DNA of 5,548 bases, from NCBI GenBank assembly GCA_937967665.1, contig CALBSZ010000602.1, positions 1-5,548 of the forward strand, in the 5' to 3' direction. A model generated the notes under the pieces. The model made no database searches. It was not told the origin of the DNA and saw only the letters and a list, made by a program, of their open reading frames with translations. Positions 1 to 4,588 of the stretch are shown piece by piece; position 1 is the stretch's first letter; the number at the start of each line of letters is the position of its first letter. A program made the position numbers and the translations under genes. This DNA is from an uncultured Planctomycetaceae bacterium (GTDB taxonomy: Bacteria > Planctomycetota > Planctomycetia > Pirellulales > Pirellulaceae).

Positions 1-1
1 C

Positions 2-412
2 GCGCGGCAGGATGTGCTGCGCGAAGCCGCCGACGAACCGCTGTCCGGGCACGGTGCGGGTCTGGGCAAAGCCGATGACGTCCTGTTGGGTGGTGACGGC
101 AGTGACACGCTGTTTGGCCGTCAAGGGAAGGACATCCTGGTCGGCGGCTCCGGACGAGATAATCTGCAGGGGAATGGCAACGACGACGTGCTTGCCGGGG
201 GCCACGCATCAGGCGACCTGATCGCAGCCCGGACCACGTGGACAACAGCCGGCGACTTTGATACGGCCGTCAAGTTGCTGCTCGGTTCGCTAAGTGCGGC
301 GGGGGATGGGGAGGTCGACGGACTTAATGGTCATACGGGGCGCGATCTGTACCTGACCGACGGTCCCGACGGTGTTATCATTCGCGGCAATGACGTGTTC
401 CGCAGTGTTTAG
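2..412 (+). CDS. RTX (haemolysin-type) calcium-binding protein, C-terminal fragment
   Basis: The reading frame is open from the left edge to a TAG at 410-412, giving the last 136 residues of a protein whose start lies outside the window. Three consecutive nonapeptides in perfect 9-residue register are visible: GGDGSDTLF, GRQGKDILV and GGSGRDNLQ (residues 30-56 of the fragment). A fourth, imperfect one follows (GNGNDDVLAGG). This is the GGxGxDxUx parallel beta-roll motif that binds Ca2+ in secreted or surface proteins. A tail of about 70 residues follows, with a weaker repeat-like stretch (DGLNGHTGRDLYLTD) and an 'FD-A' segment, as often caps large planctomycete adhesin-like or cadherin-like proteins. 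Those proteins are usually very long, so most of this one is missing and its N-terminal domains are unknown. The GTG at 14 and ATG at 12 are internal or out of frame, not real starts. Function beyond Ca2+ binding and export cannot be told. Confidence 0.85.
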   Translation, partial: ARQDVLREAADEPLSGHGAGLGKADDVLLGGDGSDTLFGRQGKDILVGGSGRDNLQGNGNDDVLAGGHASGDLIAARTTWTTAGDFDTAVKLLLGSLSAAGDGEVDGLNGHTGRDLYLTDGPDGVIIRGNDVFRSV

Positions 413-595
413 CTCGCCGCGACCGCGTCAATCCAGGAAGCCGTCGGAAAAGTCGTGTTTCGGTAGGCCTATGCCACGGTCCTGCCTTGCTTCGCATTGC
501 TGTTTCAGCCGCGGTGTTGGTACGGAGTGCCAGGTGTATCGTTGCAACACGGTGTCGTGATGATCGCTACCCTGCCCTGTGCGGCGACGGCACGG

Positions 596-601
596 TATGA
601 T
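596..601 (+). promoter_or_regulatory. Possible -10 box for arsC
   Basis: TATGAT matches the sigma-70 -10 consensus at 5 of 6 positions and would start transcription near base 608, just ahead of the Shine-Dalgarno. The -35 region is poor: the best is CTGCCC at 572-577, with an 18-base spacer. The call therefore rests on the -10 alone. Confidence 0.3.
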
Positions 602-610
602 GATTCCACA

Positions 611-619
611 AAGGAGGAG
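611..619 (+). promoter_or_regulatory. Strong Shine-Dalgarno of arsC
   Basis: AAGGAGGAG ends 7 bases before the ATG at 627. It is by far the best ribosome binding site in the window and decides the arsC start against the in-frame upstream start at 579, which would add an arginine-rich leader absent from the family. Confidence 0.85.
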
Positions 620-626
620 ACACAGC

Positions 627-968
627 ATGACCAAGGCCGTGATTTATCATAACCCGCGCTGTTCGAAGAGCCGCCAGACGCTGGCGCTGCTGCATGAACA
701 AAACGTCGACACAGAAGTGGTGGAGTACTTGAAGGACCCGCCCGACGCCGGCACCTTGCAAACGCTGCTGAAGAAATTGGGAATCGCTCCCCAAGATTTG
801 ATCCGCCGACGCGAGTACCAGCAACTGGGCTTGCCGGAATCGGACGACCCGGAAGTGCTGGTCCAGCGGATGGCGGAAAACCCGCAGATCATCGAGCGGC
901 CGATTGTCGTGGTCGGCAAGCAAGCACGTCTCGGCCGCCCCCCGGAGAAGGTTCTGGAAATACTGTGA
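627..968 (+). CDS. arsC: ArsC/YfgD-family arsenate reductase-like protein
   Basis: This 113-residue protein spans the full length of the glutaredoxin-coupled ArsC family (thioredoxin fold, cytoplasm). The N-terminal IYHNPRCSKSRQTLALL matches the active-site loop, with the nucleophilic cysteine at residue 12. Arginines corresponding to the anion-binding set are present at about 60/61, 91 (ERPIVV) and 104 (GRPPE). The 'NPRCSKSRQTL' and 'ENPQIIERPIVV' wording is closer to the YfgD branch than to plasmid ArsC, which has 'NPACGTSRNTL'. Activity as a true arsenate reductase (arsenate to arsenite, using glutathione/glutaredoxin) is known for ArsC but uncertain for YfgD-like proteins. No arsR, arsB or acr3 neighbour is in the window, so the gene stands alone and a general thiol-redox role is as likely as arsenic resistance. 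The start is fixed by the Shine-Dalgarno at 611-619. Family call is sure; substrate is not. Confidence 0.93.
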   Translation: MTKAVIYHNPRCSKSRQTLALLHEQNVDTEVVEYLKDPPDAGTLQTLLKKLGIAPQDLIRRREYQQLGLPESDDPEVLVQRMAENPQIIERPIVVVGKQARLGRPPEKVLEIL

Positions 969-1033
969 GCGGACAGCGCTAAGTTCCGTCCTTATACCGG
1001 CCCGCAGCGCAGGTTCTGAAGTTGTGCTTTTCA

Positions 1034-1049
1034 GCCGCGAGTTGGCGGC
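1034..1049. repeat. Small stem-loop in convergent gap
   Basis: GCCGC (1034-1038) pairs with GCGGC (1045-1049) around a 6-base loop. It lies 9 bases before the stronger hairpin at 1059-1078. A weaker CTGAA/TTCAG pair (1016-1020 with 1030-1034) abuts it on the left. Together they look like a REP-type extragenic palindromic unit. Confidence 0.45.
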
Positions 1050-1058
1050 AGATGATAG

Positions 1059-1078
1059 CCTGGGACGTGAGTCCCAGG
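1059..1078. terminator. Perfect 8-bp stem-loop between convergent genes (candidate bidirectional terminator or REP-like unit)
   Basis: CCTGGGAC (1059-1066) and GTCCCAGG (1071-1078) form a perfect 8-bp stem with a GTGA loop. It lies 90 bases after the arsC stop and 7 bases beyond the TAA of the TerB-like gene on the other strand, where a shared terminator would be expected. On + it is followed by an AT-rich AGAATATTTATTT. On - there is no T-run, so intrinsic termination in that direction is doubtful. It may instead be a dispersed palindromic repeat. Confidence 0.45.
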
Positions 1079-1085
1079 AGAATAT

Positions 1086-1430
1086 TTATTTACCCAGAAG
1101 GCAGTCGATCAGGGCGTCGAGTTCTCCCTGCGTGACCCCCACCGCTCCGGCGACGCGCGCGAAGAGTTCCTTTTCGGCGTCGGCCAGTTTGCCGTCCGCC
1201 GCCATCATCCGCAGCATTTCCTCGAGCATCAACTGCCGGTCCGCATCGCTTTCCGGAATGCTCGCGCTGAGTGTCCCATTGGTGACGGCGCTGATCGCTT
1301 CGCTGAATTGATGGTCGCTGATGTCCCACTGCACGGCGCGCTCAGAAAGCAATTGGATCTCGCTTTCCGTGAAATTGTGATCGGCAGCCGCCATGGCGAC
1401 AAGATTCTTGAAGAGGGCGAAACGATCCAT
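1086..1430 (-). CDS. TerB-like (tellurite resistance TerB fold) protein
   Basis: This 114-residue, all-helical acidic protein has no signal peptide or membrane segment. The second half carries the TerB-family signature 'LRMMAADGKLADAEKELFARVAGAVGVTQ' in part (residues about 73-101): a hydrophobic helix, an ADG turn, an acidic E-x-E-L helix and a G-V/I-T turn. The first half (LVAMAAADHNFTESEIQLLSE, residues 10-30) repeats the same layout, so the protein is an internal duplication like TerB and the TerB-like domains of DjlA. These domains bind metal or partners at the inner membrane or in stress complexes. Actual tellurite resistance is not implied, since no terC, terD or terZ is nearby. It is the second gene of an operon: 17 bases after the TAA of the secreted protein gene, with AAAGGA (minus-strand reading of 1439-1444) 8 bases before its ATG. 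Fold assignment is good; function unknown. Confidence 0.78.
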   Translation of the reverse strand: MDRFALFKNLVAMAAADHNFTESEIQLLSERAVQWDISDHQFSEAISAVTNGTLSASIPESDADRQLMLEEMLRMMAADGKLADAEKELFARVAGAVGVTQGELDALIDCLLGK

Positions 1431-1438
1431 AGCGGGTG

Positions 1439-1444
1439 TCCTTT
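1439..1444 (-). promoter_or_regulatory. Shine-Dalgarno of the TerB-like gene
   Basis: AAAGGA, read on the minus strand, sits 8 bases before the ATG at 1430. It fits inside the 17-base gap after the upstream gene's stop, which supports both the start choice and co-transcription. Confidence 0.7.
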
Positions 1445-1447
1445 TGC

Positions 1448-2206
1448 TTACTCGGGTGTCGCGGCCTCGGCCGCGGGTCTCGTCCCCAGTGTTTCCGCCG
1501 CGCGGATGCGCATGAAATTGGCGACCATCTGATTAAACTGTCCCGGCACCTGCCAGCCTTCCACAGTGATTTCGTCGCCCGCTTTCGCAAAACGCAGGTC
1601 GGAAATGCCCACGGAGATCTGTACGTCGTCGGACAGCGGTGCGGTCACATTCGCGCCGGCGTTGACGGCGATGGCGTTTCCGCGAGTTCCCGTCAGCTGG
1701 CCGACGATTCGAAAGGCTCGCGACTCCACGGCCTTCTTCTGGTCTCCCGGATCCGTAAACAGATTTGCCGTCGTCGCCGCGATGACGGGAAAGACGCCGA
1801 TCCGATTGGGATCGTCTTCGGCCGGCCGCTGCGGGTTCTGTTTTGGCCAGCGGCCTTCGCGAGTTGCCGCGGGCGGTGTGAACACTTCCAGTTCGGTGAT
1901 TTCGCTCACCGCCTTGCCTTGGCGATCGAATTCGCCTTTGAAACGGACGAACATCCCGGCTTTGAGCCAGCTGGGATCCGCCGAGGCGTAGTAGGTCACC
2001 TGACGCGGATTCCGTGGCGGCTGGACCAGCCATTGATCGCCGTCCTCTCCCACGACCTGAAACACGTTCCTTTGGATGCCGCGGATCTTGCCGGTCGTCC
2101 CGACCTTTTTCGGTTCCGGCTGTCGGGGTGCCTGCGCTCGCAGTGACCAGGGCGCCGTGAAACTCAGGGTCGTAACGACCAGCAGTAGTTTGGCAAAGAA
2201 CTTCAT
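1448..2206 (-). CDS. Secreted beta-rich protein of unknown function, two OB-like modules
   Basis: The product has 252 residues. Residues 1-26 form a Sec signal peptide: MKFFAK, a hydrophobic core LLLVVTTLSF, and an AQA cleavage site before residue 27. A proline-rich linker follows. Two beta-rich modules are visible. The first (about 36-110) starts TTGKIRGIQRNVFQVVGEDG and ends ITELEVFTPP. The second (about 162-236) starts RAFRIVGQLTGTRGNAIAV and ends MVANFMRIRA. They share a plan of 'G x I x G x x x N x x x V', a central 'AGDEITVEG / AGMFVRFKG' strand and a C-terminal strand, suggesting a duplicated small barrel like the OB-fold DUF5666 or YgiW/YdeI-type domains. That is inference from pattern, not a confident match. 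They are joined by a basic, proline-rich linker (115-136). There are no catalytic motifs and no cysteines, and no lipobox, so it is probably periplasmic and soluble. AGGAA ends 6 bases before the ATG. It leads the operon with the TerB-like gene. The long + open frame opposite (1436-2146) is a shadow. Confidence 0.85.
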   Translation of the reverse strand: MKFFAKLLLVVTTLSFTAPWSLRAQAPRQPEPKKVGTTGKIRGIQRNVFQVVGEDGDQWLVQPPRNPRQVTYYASADPSWLKAGMFVRFKGEFDRQGKAVSEITELEVFTPPAATREGRWPKQNPQRPAEDDPNRIGVFPVIAATTANLFTDPGDQKKAVESRAFRIVGQLTGTRGNAIAVNAGANVTAPLSDDVQISVGISDLRFAKAGDEITVEGWQVPGQFNQMVANFMRIRAAETLGTRPAAEAATPE

Positions 2207-2212
2207 GTGACG

Positions 2213-2217
2213 TTCCT
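2213..2217 (-). promoter_or_regulatory. Shine-Dalgarno of the secreted protein gene
   Basis: AGGAA on the minus strand, 6 bases before the ATG at 2206. It supports this start rather than the out-of-frame ATG at 2225. Confidence 0.6.
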
Positions 2218-2342
2218 ATCGGCAAGTCTGGGTTTGCTTCTGTGGAGCCGGCTTTTCACGTGCGCAAATCGGGTTTTCGTCCCTTGACGCGGTAACGCAA
2301 CCTCGACGACACGCCGCGCGCTGACATCGTCAACGGCCTTCC

Positions 2343-2371
2343 AGCATACCCTTTAACGGCCGTGATTTCCA
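2343..2371 (-). promoter_or_regulatory. Possible sigma-70 promoter for the secreted protein/TerB operon
   Basis: Read on the minus strand, TGGAAA (2366-2371) and TATGCT (2343-2348) are separated by 17 bases, each matching the -35 or -10 consensus at 4 of 6 positions. Transcription would begin near 2336, leaving a leader of about 130 bases before the ATG at 2206. Nothing structured was recognised in that leader. Confidence 0.35.
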
Positions 2372-2424
2372 GGTTGGATGCCGTTTTCGACACGCGGGAT
2401 TCCATACGAAAAGTTCATTGACGG

Positions 2425-2453
2425 TTGCCAGTGTCGGGGGCGAGCGTCACAAT
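2425..2453 (+). promoter_or_regulatory. Candidate panB promoter driving a leaderless transcript
   Basis: TTGCCA (2425-2430) and CACAAT (2448-2453) are spaced exactly 17 bases apart and match the -35 and -10 consensus at 5 of 6 and 4 of 6 positions. The end of the -10 lies 6 bases before the panB ATG at 2460, where a transcription start would normally fall. No Shine-Dalgarno is present upstream of panB, which agrees with a leaderless message. Confidence 0.45.
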
Positions 2454-2459
2454 AGCATT

Positions 2460-3260
2460 ATGCCCAAGCCAGCCAAGAGAATCACCGTTCCCCAGTTCAC
2501 GGCCATGAAAGCCGATGGACACCGCATCAGCATGCTGACAGCCTACGATTATCCCATGGCCGCGTTGCTCGACGCCGCGGGAATCGAAGGCATTCTGGTT
2601 GGCGATAGCATGTCGATGGTCGTGCAAGGTCACGATACGACGTTGCCTGTCACGCTGGACGAAATCATTTATCACGCCGAAATGGTTGGCCGCGCCGTGG
2701 AACATGCGCTCGTTGTGGTCGACATGCCTTTTCCCACTTATCATCTCGGCGTTTCCAAGGCCATCGAAAATGCCGGACGGATCCTCAAGGAGGCTCGCTG
2801 CCAGGCGGTCAAGCTGGAAGGAGGCGAGGAGCAGGCGGCGGTGATTGCCGGACTTGTTTCGGCTGGAATTCCGGTCATGGCGCACGTCGGCCTGCGACCG
2901 CAGAATGTGCATCAGATGGGTGGATACAAGGTGCAACGCGATGAAGAGCAACTGCTGCGCGACGCGACCGCCGCCGAGAAAGCCGGTGCGTTCGCCGTGG
3001 TGCTGGAATGCATTCCTCGCCGTATTGCCGCCAGGATTACCGGGCAGCTGCGCGTTCCGACCATCGGCATCGGAGCCGGTGGCGATTGCGACGGGCAGGT
3101 GTTGGTCATCAACGATCTGCTGGGACTGACCAGTGGTTATGTTCCGCGATTCGTCAAGCAGTATACCGATTTGCAGACGACAATCACAAAGGCCGTCACC
3201 AGCTATCGCGACGATGTTCGCGAAGGAACGTTTCCTGACAGCGAGCACACGTTCAAGTAG
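2460..3260 (+). CDS. panB: 3-methyl-2-oxobutanoate hydroxymethyltransferase (ketopantoate hydroxymethyltransferase)
   Basis: PanB transfers a hydroxymethyl group from 5,10-methylenetetrahydrofolate to 2-oxoisovalerate, giving ketopantoate, the first committed step of pantothenate and CoA synthesis. It is a cytoplasmic, Mg2+-dependent TIM barrel. The 266-residue product has the usual family length and clear signatures: TAYDYPMA (27-34), LVGDSMSMVVQGHDTTLPVT (46-65), VKLEGGEE (117-124), GGYKVQ (154-159), VLECIP (181-186) and IGIGAG (202-207). The Mg2+ ligands of the E. coli enzyme (Asp45, Asp84, Glu114) correspond to Asp49, Asp88 and Glu120. Catalytic Glu181 corresponds to Glu183. The C-terminus PDSEHTF matches the family's usual P-x-E-HSF ending. 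No panC or panD is next to it. It has no Shine-Dalgarno and its ATG sits at the expected transcription start (see the promoter entry). The alternative start at 2418 would only translate promoter sequence. The 303-residue frame on the other strand is a shadow. Confidence 0.97.
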   Translation: MPKPAKRITVPQFTAMKADGHRISMLTAYDYPMAALLDAAGIEGILVGDSMSMVVQGHDTTLPVTLDEIIYHAEMVGRAVEHALVVVDMPFPTYHLGVSKAIENAGRILKEARCQAVKLEGGEEQAAVIAGLVSAGIPVMAHVGLRPQNVHQMGGYKVQRDEEQLLRDATAAEKAGAFAVVLECIPRRIAARITGQLRVPTIGIGAGGDCDGQVLVINDLLGLTSGYVPRFVKQYTDLQTTITKAVTSYRDDVREGTFPDSEHTFK

Positions 3261-3390
3261 CGGATATCGCGTCGCCGCCAGCAGCCCTTGCCGTCGCTCG
3301 TTTCCCGGCAAAACCTTCCCAGCCAAACGTTACCTGTTTGAAACACGAGTACCCACAACAAGCTTCACCAATTCAAGAAAGATTTTCACT

Positions 3391-4236
3391 ATGAGTCATG
3401 GACGTCCGCCCGCACAAGCGGTCACGCCTTCGCTGACACCCACCGAAGGCTTGCACTGTAGCCACCTCTACTATTTGGTCGATCGCATCCTGCACGCGCA
3501 GTTCGGTGCCGAGGAATTGGCTGCAGGGCGCGAGGAACTTGCGCGGATCCTGGACCCTGCGGCCCCGGACGCCACGCAGCGCCTACAGACCAGCATCGTG
3601 AGCGGCCATAAGGCCGACTTCTCGCTGATGCTCATGGACCCCTGCCCTCTCAAGATTGACGCGGTTCATCAACGTCTCCTGGCCAGCACGCTGGGGCAGG
3701 CGATCACGTCAACCTATTCCTTTGTGTCGATTTCCGAGATCTCCGAATACGTGCCGAGTGTCGAACAATACGCGCAGCGACTCGTGCAGGAAGGAGAAAC
3801 CCCCGGCAGCCCCGCGTACGAGGCCAAGGTGAAAGCGTATGAGAGCCGCGAGCCGATCATGCGGCGACAGCGATTGACGCCCGATTTCCCGTCCTGGCCG
3901 GCAACCTGCTTCTACCCGATGAACAAGATCCGGGACCCTCAGGCCAACTGGTTCACCCTGCCGTTCAGCAAACGGAACGAACTCATGGCCGAACACGCTC
4001 GCAGCGGCATGCAGTTCGCCGGCAAGGTGACGCAGTTAATTACGGTGGGCGTCGGGCTGGACGACTGGGAATGGGGCGTCACTTTGTGGGCCGCCAATCC
4101 GGAGTACTTGACCGAGATCGTCTATCGCATGCTTGTCGACAAAGCGAGCGCCAAGTATGCGGCATTCGGAGCGTTTTACGTCAGCTACATCAAGACGCCC
4201 ATGGAAATGCTGGACCACTGTCGGATCGGTGTTTGA
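3391..4236 (+). CDS. chdC: Coproheme decarboxylase (HemQ), chlorite dismutase superfamily
   Basis: ChdC/HemQ converts iron-coproporphyrin III to haem b by two peroxide-dependent oxidative decarboxylations, the last step of the coproporphyrin-dependent haem pathway. The 281-residue product carries the family core FYPMNKIRDPQANW (174-187), AEHARSG (200-206), FAGKVTQLI (209-217) and DDWEWGVTLWA (224-234). Catalytic Tyr175, Lys179, Trp187, the proximal haem ligand His202 and distal Gln215 fall at spacings of +4, +12, +27 and +40, the same as in Firmicutes HemQ (for example Tyr147, His174 and Gln187 in Listeria). Gln rather than Arg at 215 argues against a true chlorite dismutase. The protein is about 30 residues longer than Bacillus/Listeria HemQ. 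The extra length appears to lie in the 125-168 linker, which is charged and includes VQEGETPGSPAYEAKVKAYE. The ATG at 3391 is chosen because the frame extension back to 3133 would overlap panB and has no family similarity. Only a weak AAGAAAG precedes it. It lies 130 bases after panB and is immediately followed by a repeat cluster. Confidence 0.95.
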   Translation: MSHGRPPAQAVTPSLTPTEGLHCSHLYYLVDRILHAQFGAEELAAGREELARILDPAAPDATQRLQTSIVSGHKADFSLMLMDPCPLKIDAVHQRLLASTLGQAITSTYSFVSISEISEYVPSVEQYAQRLVQEGETPGSPAYEAKVKAYESREPIMRRQRLTPDFPSWPATCFYPMNKIRDPQANWFTLPFSKRNELMAEHARSGMQFAGKVTQLITVGVGLDDWEWGVTLWAANPEYLTEIVYRMLVDKASAKYAAFGAFYVSYIKTPMEMLDHCRIGV

Positions 4237-4245
4237 GTGGCGGCC

Positions 4246-4304
4246 GCAGGGCGTATCCCGAATCCCGATCGTGCACTCGGCACCACAGGTGAAGTTACCC
4301 ATTG
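4246..4304 (+). repeat. Direct repeat A, copy 1 (59 bp)
   Basis: This stretch starts 10 bases after the chdC stop and reappears at 4513-4572 in the same orientation with one single-base indel and a handful of mismatches. The best conserved core is CCCGATCGTGCACTCGGCAC, which contains the palindrome GTGCAC. The copies flank the two inverted-repeat elements. It is not explained by any gene in the window. Confidence 0.85.
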
Positions 4305-4310
4305 CGAAAC

Positions 4311-4387
4311 AAAAGGGGACTGGCTCGGTGATACAAACGGTTACGAACTCGACAATTACGTTGCATCCACCGTGCCTGTCCCCTTTT
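4311..4387. repeat. Inverted-repeat element 1 (77 bp, REP/RAYT-like)
   Basis: The left arm, 4311-4330, pairs with the right arm, 4368-4387, at 18 of 20 positions. It starts with a perfect 10-bp AAAAGGGGAC/GTCCCCTTTT. The two mismatches are internal: the left arm reads GGGGACTGGCTC, and the right arm read on the other strand is GGGGACAGGCAC. The loop is 37 bases. Such GGGGAC-cored palindromes in gene-free gaps resemble the REP sequences associated with Y1 (IS200-like, RAYT) transposases; no such gene is in the window. The A-rich entry and T-rich exit could also let it terminate chdC transcription. Confidence 0.8.
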
Positions 4388-4409
4388 CCGCAAGGGAGAT
4401 TGTTCCGCG

Positions 4410-4485
4410 AAAGGGGGACAGGCACCATCGATCCAGCGGGTTTTTCGCAATGAACCAAACACGACGATGGAGCCAGTCCCCGTTT
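4410..4485. repeat. Inverted-repeat element 2 (76 bp, REP/RAYT-like, opposite orientation)
   Basis: The left arm, 4410-4429, pairs with the right arm, 4466-4485, at 17 of 20 positions around a 36-base loop. The core is the same as in element 1, but the arms are swapped: the left arm has GGGGACAGGCAC and the right arm, on the other strand, has GGGGACTGGCTC. Element 2 is therefore an inverted relative of element 1, 22 bases away. The loops of the two elements are not alike; only the arms are shared. Confidence 0.8.
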
Positions 4486-4512
4486 CGCTGCCGTCAACAC
4501 TGCGCTGTAGTA

Positions 4513-4572
4513 GCAGGGGGTATCCCGGAGGCCCGATCGTGCACTCGGCACCAGAGGTGAATTTACCCATTG
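4513..4572 (+). repeat. Direct repeat A, copy 2 (60 bp)
   Basis: Second copy of the repeat at 4246-4304, same orientation. It ends 16 bases before the start codon of the HExxH gene, so the only weak ribosome binding sequence of that gene (GGAAA, 4572-4576) begins at the repeat boundary. Confidence 0.85.
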
Positions 4573-4588
4573 GAAATCGGCACGGCGA

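Larger units (their letters stand above)
413..626. other. Intergenic gap, no gene seen
   Basis: These 214 bases lie between the RTX protein stop and arsC. Short open frames here (for example 372-560 on +) have no recognisable product or ribosome binding site. No strong terminator hairpin with a T-run follows the RTX gene. The right end carries the arsC translation signal and a possible -10 box. Confidence 0.6.

Noticed and set aside
567..923. 118-residue open frame on - opposite arsC
   Set aside because: Antisense shadow of a confidently identified gene with a strong ribosome site.
1436..2146. 236-residue open frame on + opposite the secreted protein gene
   Set aside because: It is antisense to a gene with a signal peptide, ribosome site and operon partner. 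Its product is Arg/Gly/Cys-rich with no domain pattern, as expected of a shadow frame in GC-rich DNA.
2415..3326. 303-residue open frame on - opposite panB
   Set aside because: It lies wholly antisense to panB, whose identity is certain. Its His/Asp/Arg-rich composition is that of a complement frame.
3133..3390. N-terminal extension of chdC starting within panB
   Set aside because: It would overlap panB out of frame and add Ser/Arg-rich sequence with no similarity to HemQ proteins; the family-like sequence starts after the ATG at 3391.
4311..4485. Complete insertion sequence
   Set aside because: The inverted repeats enclose only 36-37 bases each, with no transposase frame, so at most they are non-autonomous elements.
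4246..4572. CRISPR array or toxin-antitoxin locus in the repeat-rich gap
   Set aside because: There are only two copies of the direct repeat, about 210 bases apart, and the intervening sequence is two inverted-repeat elements, not spacers. No cas gene or small toxin/antitoxin pair is recognisable.
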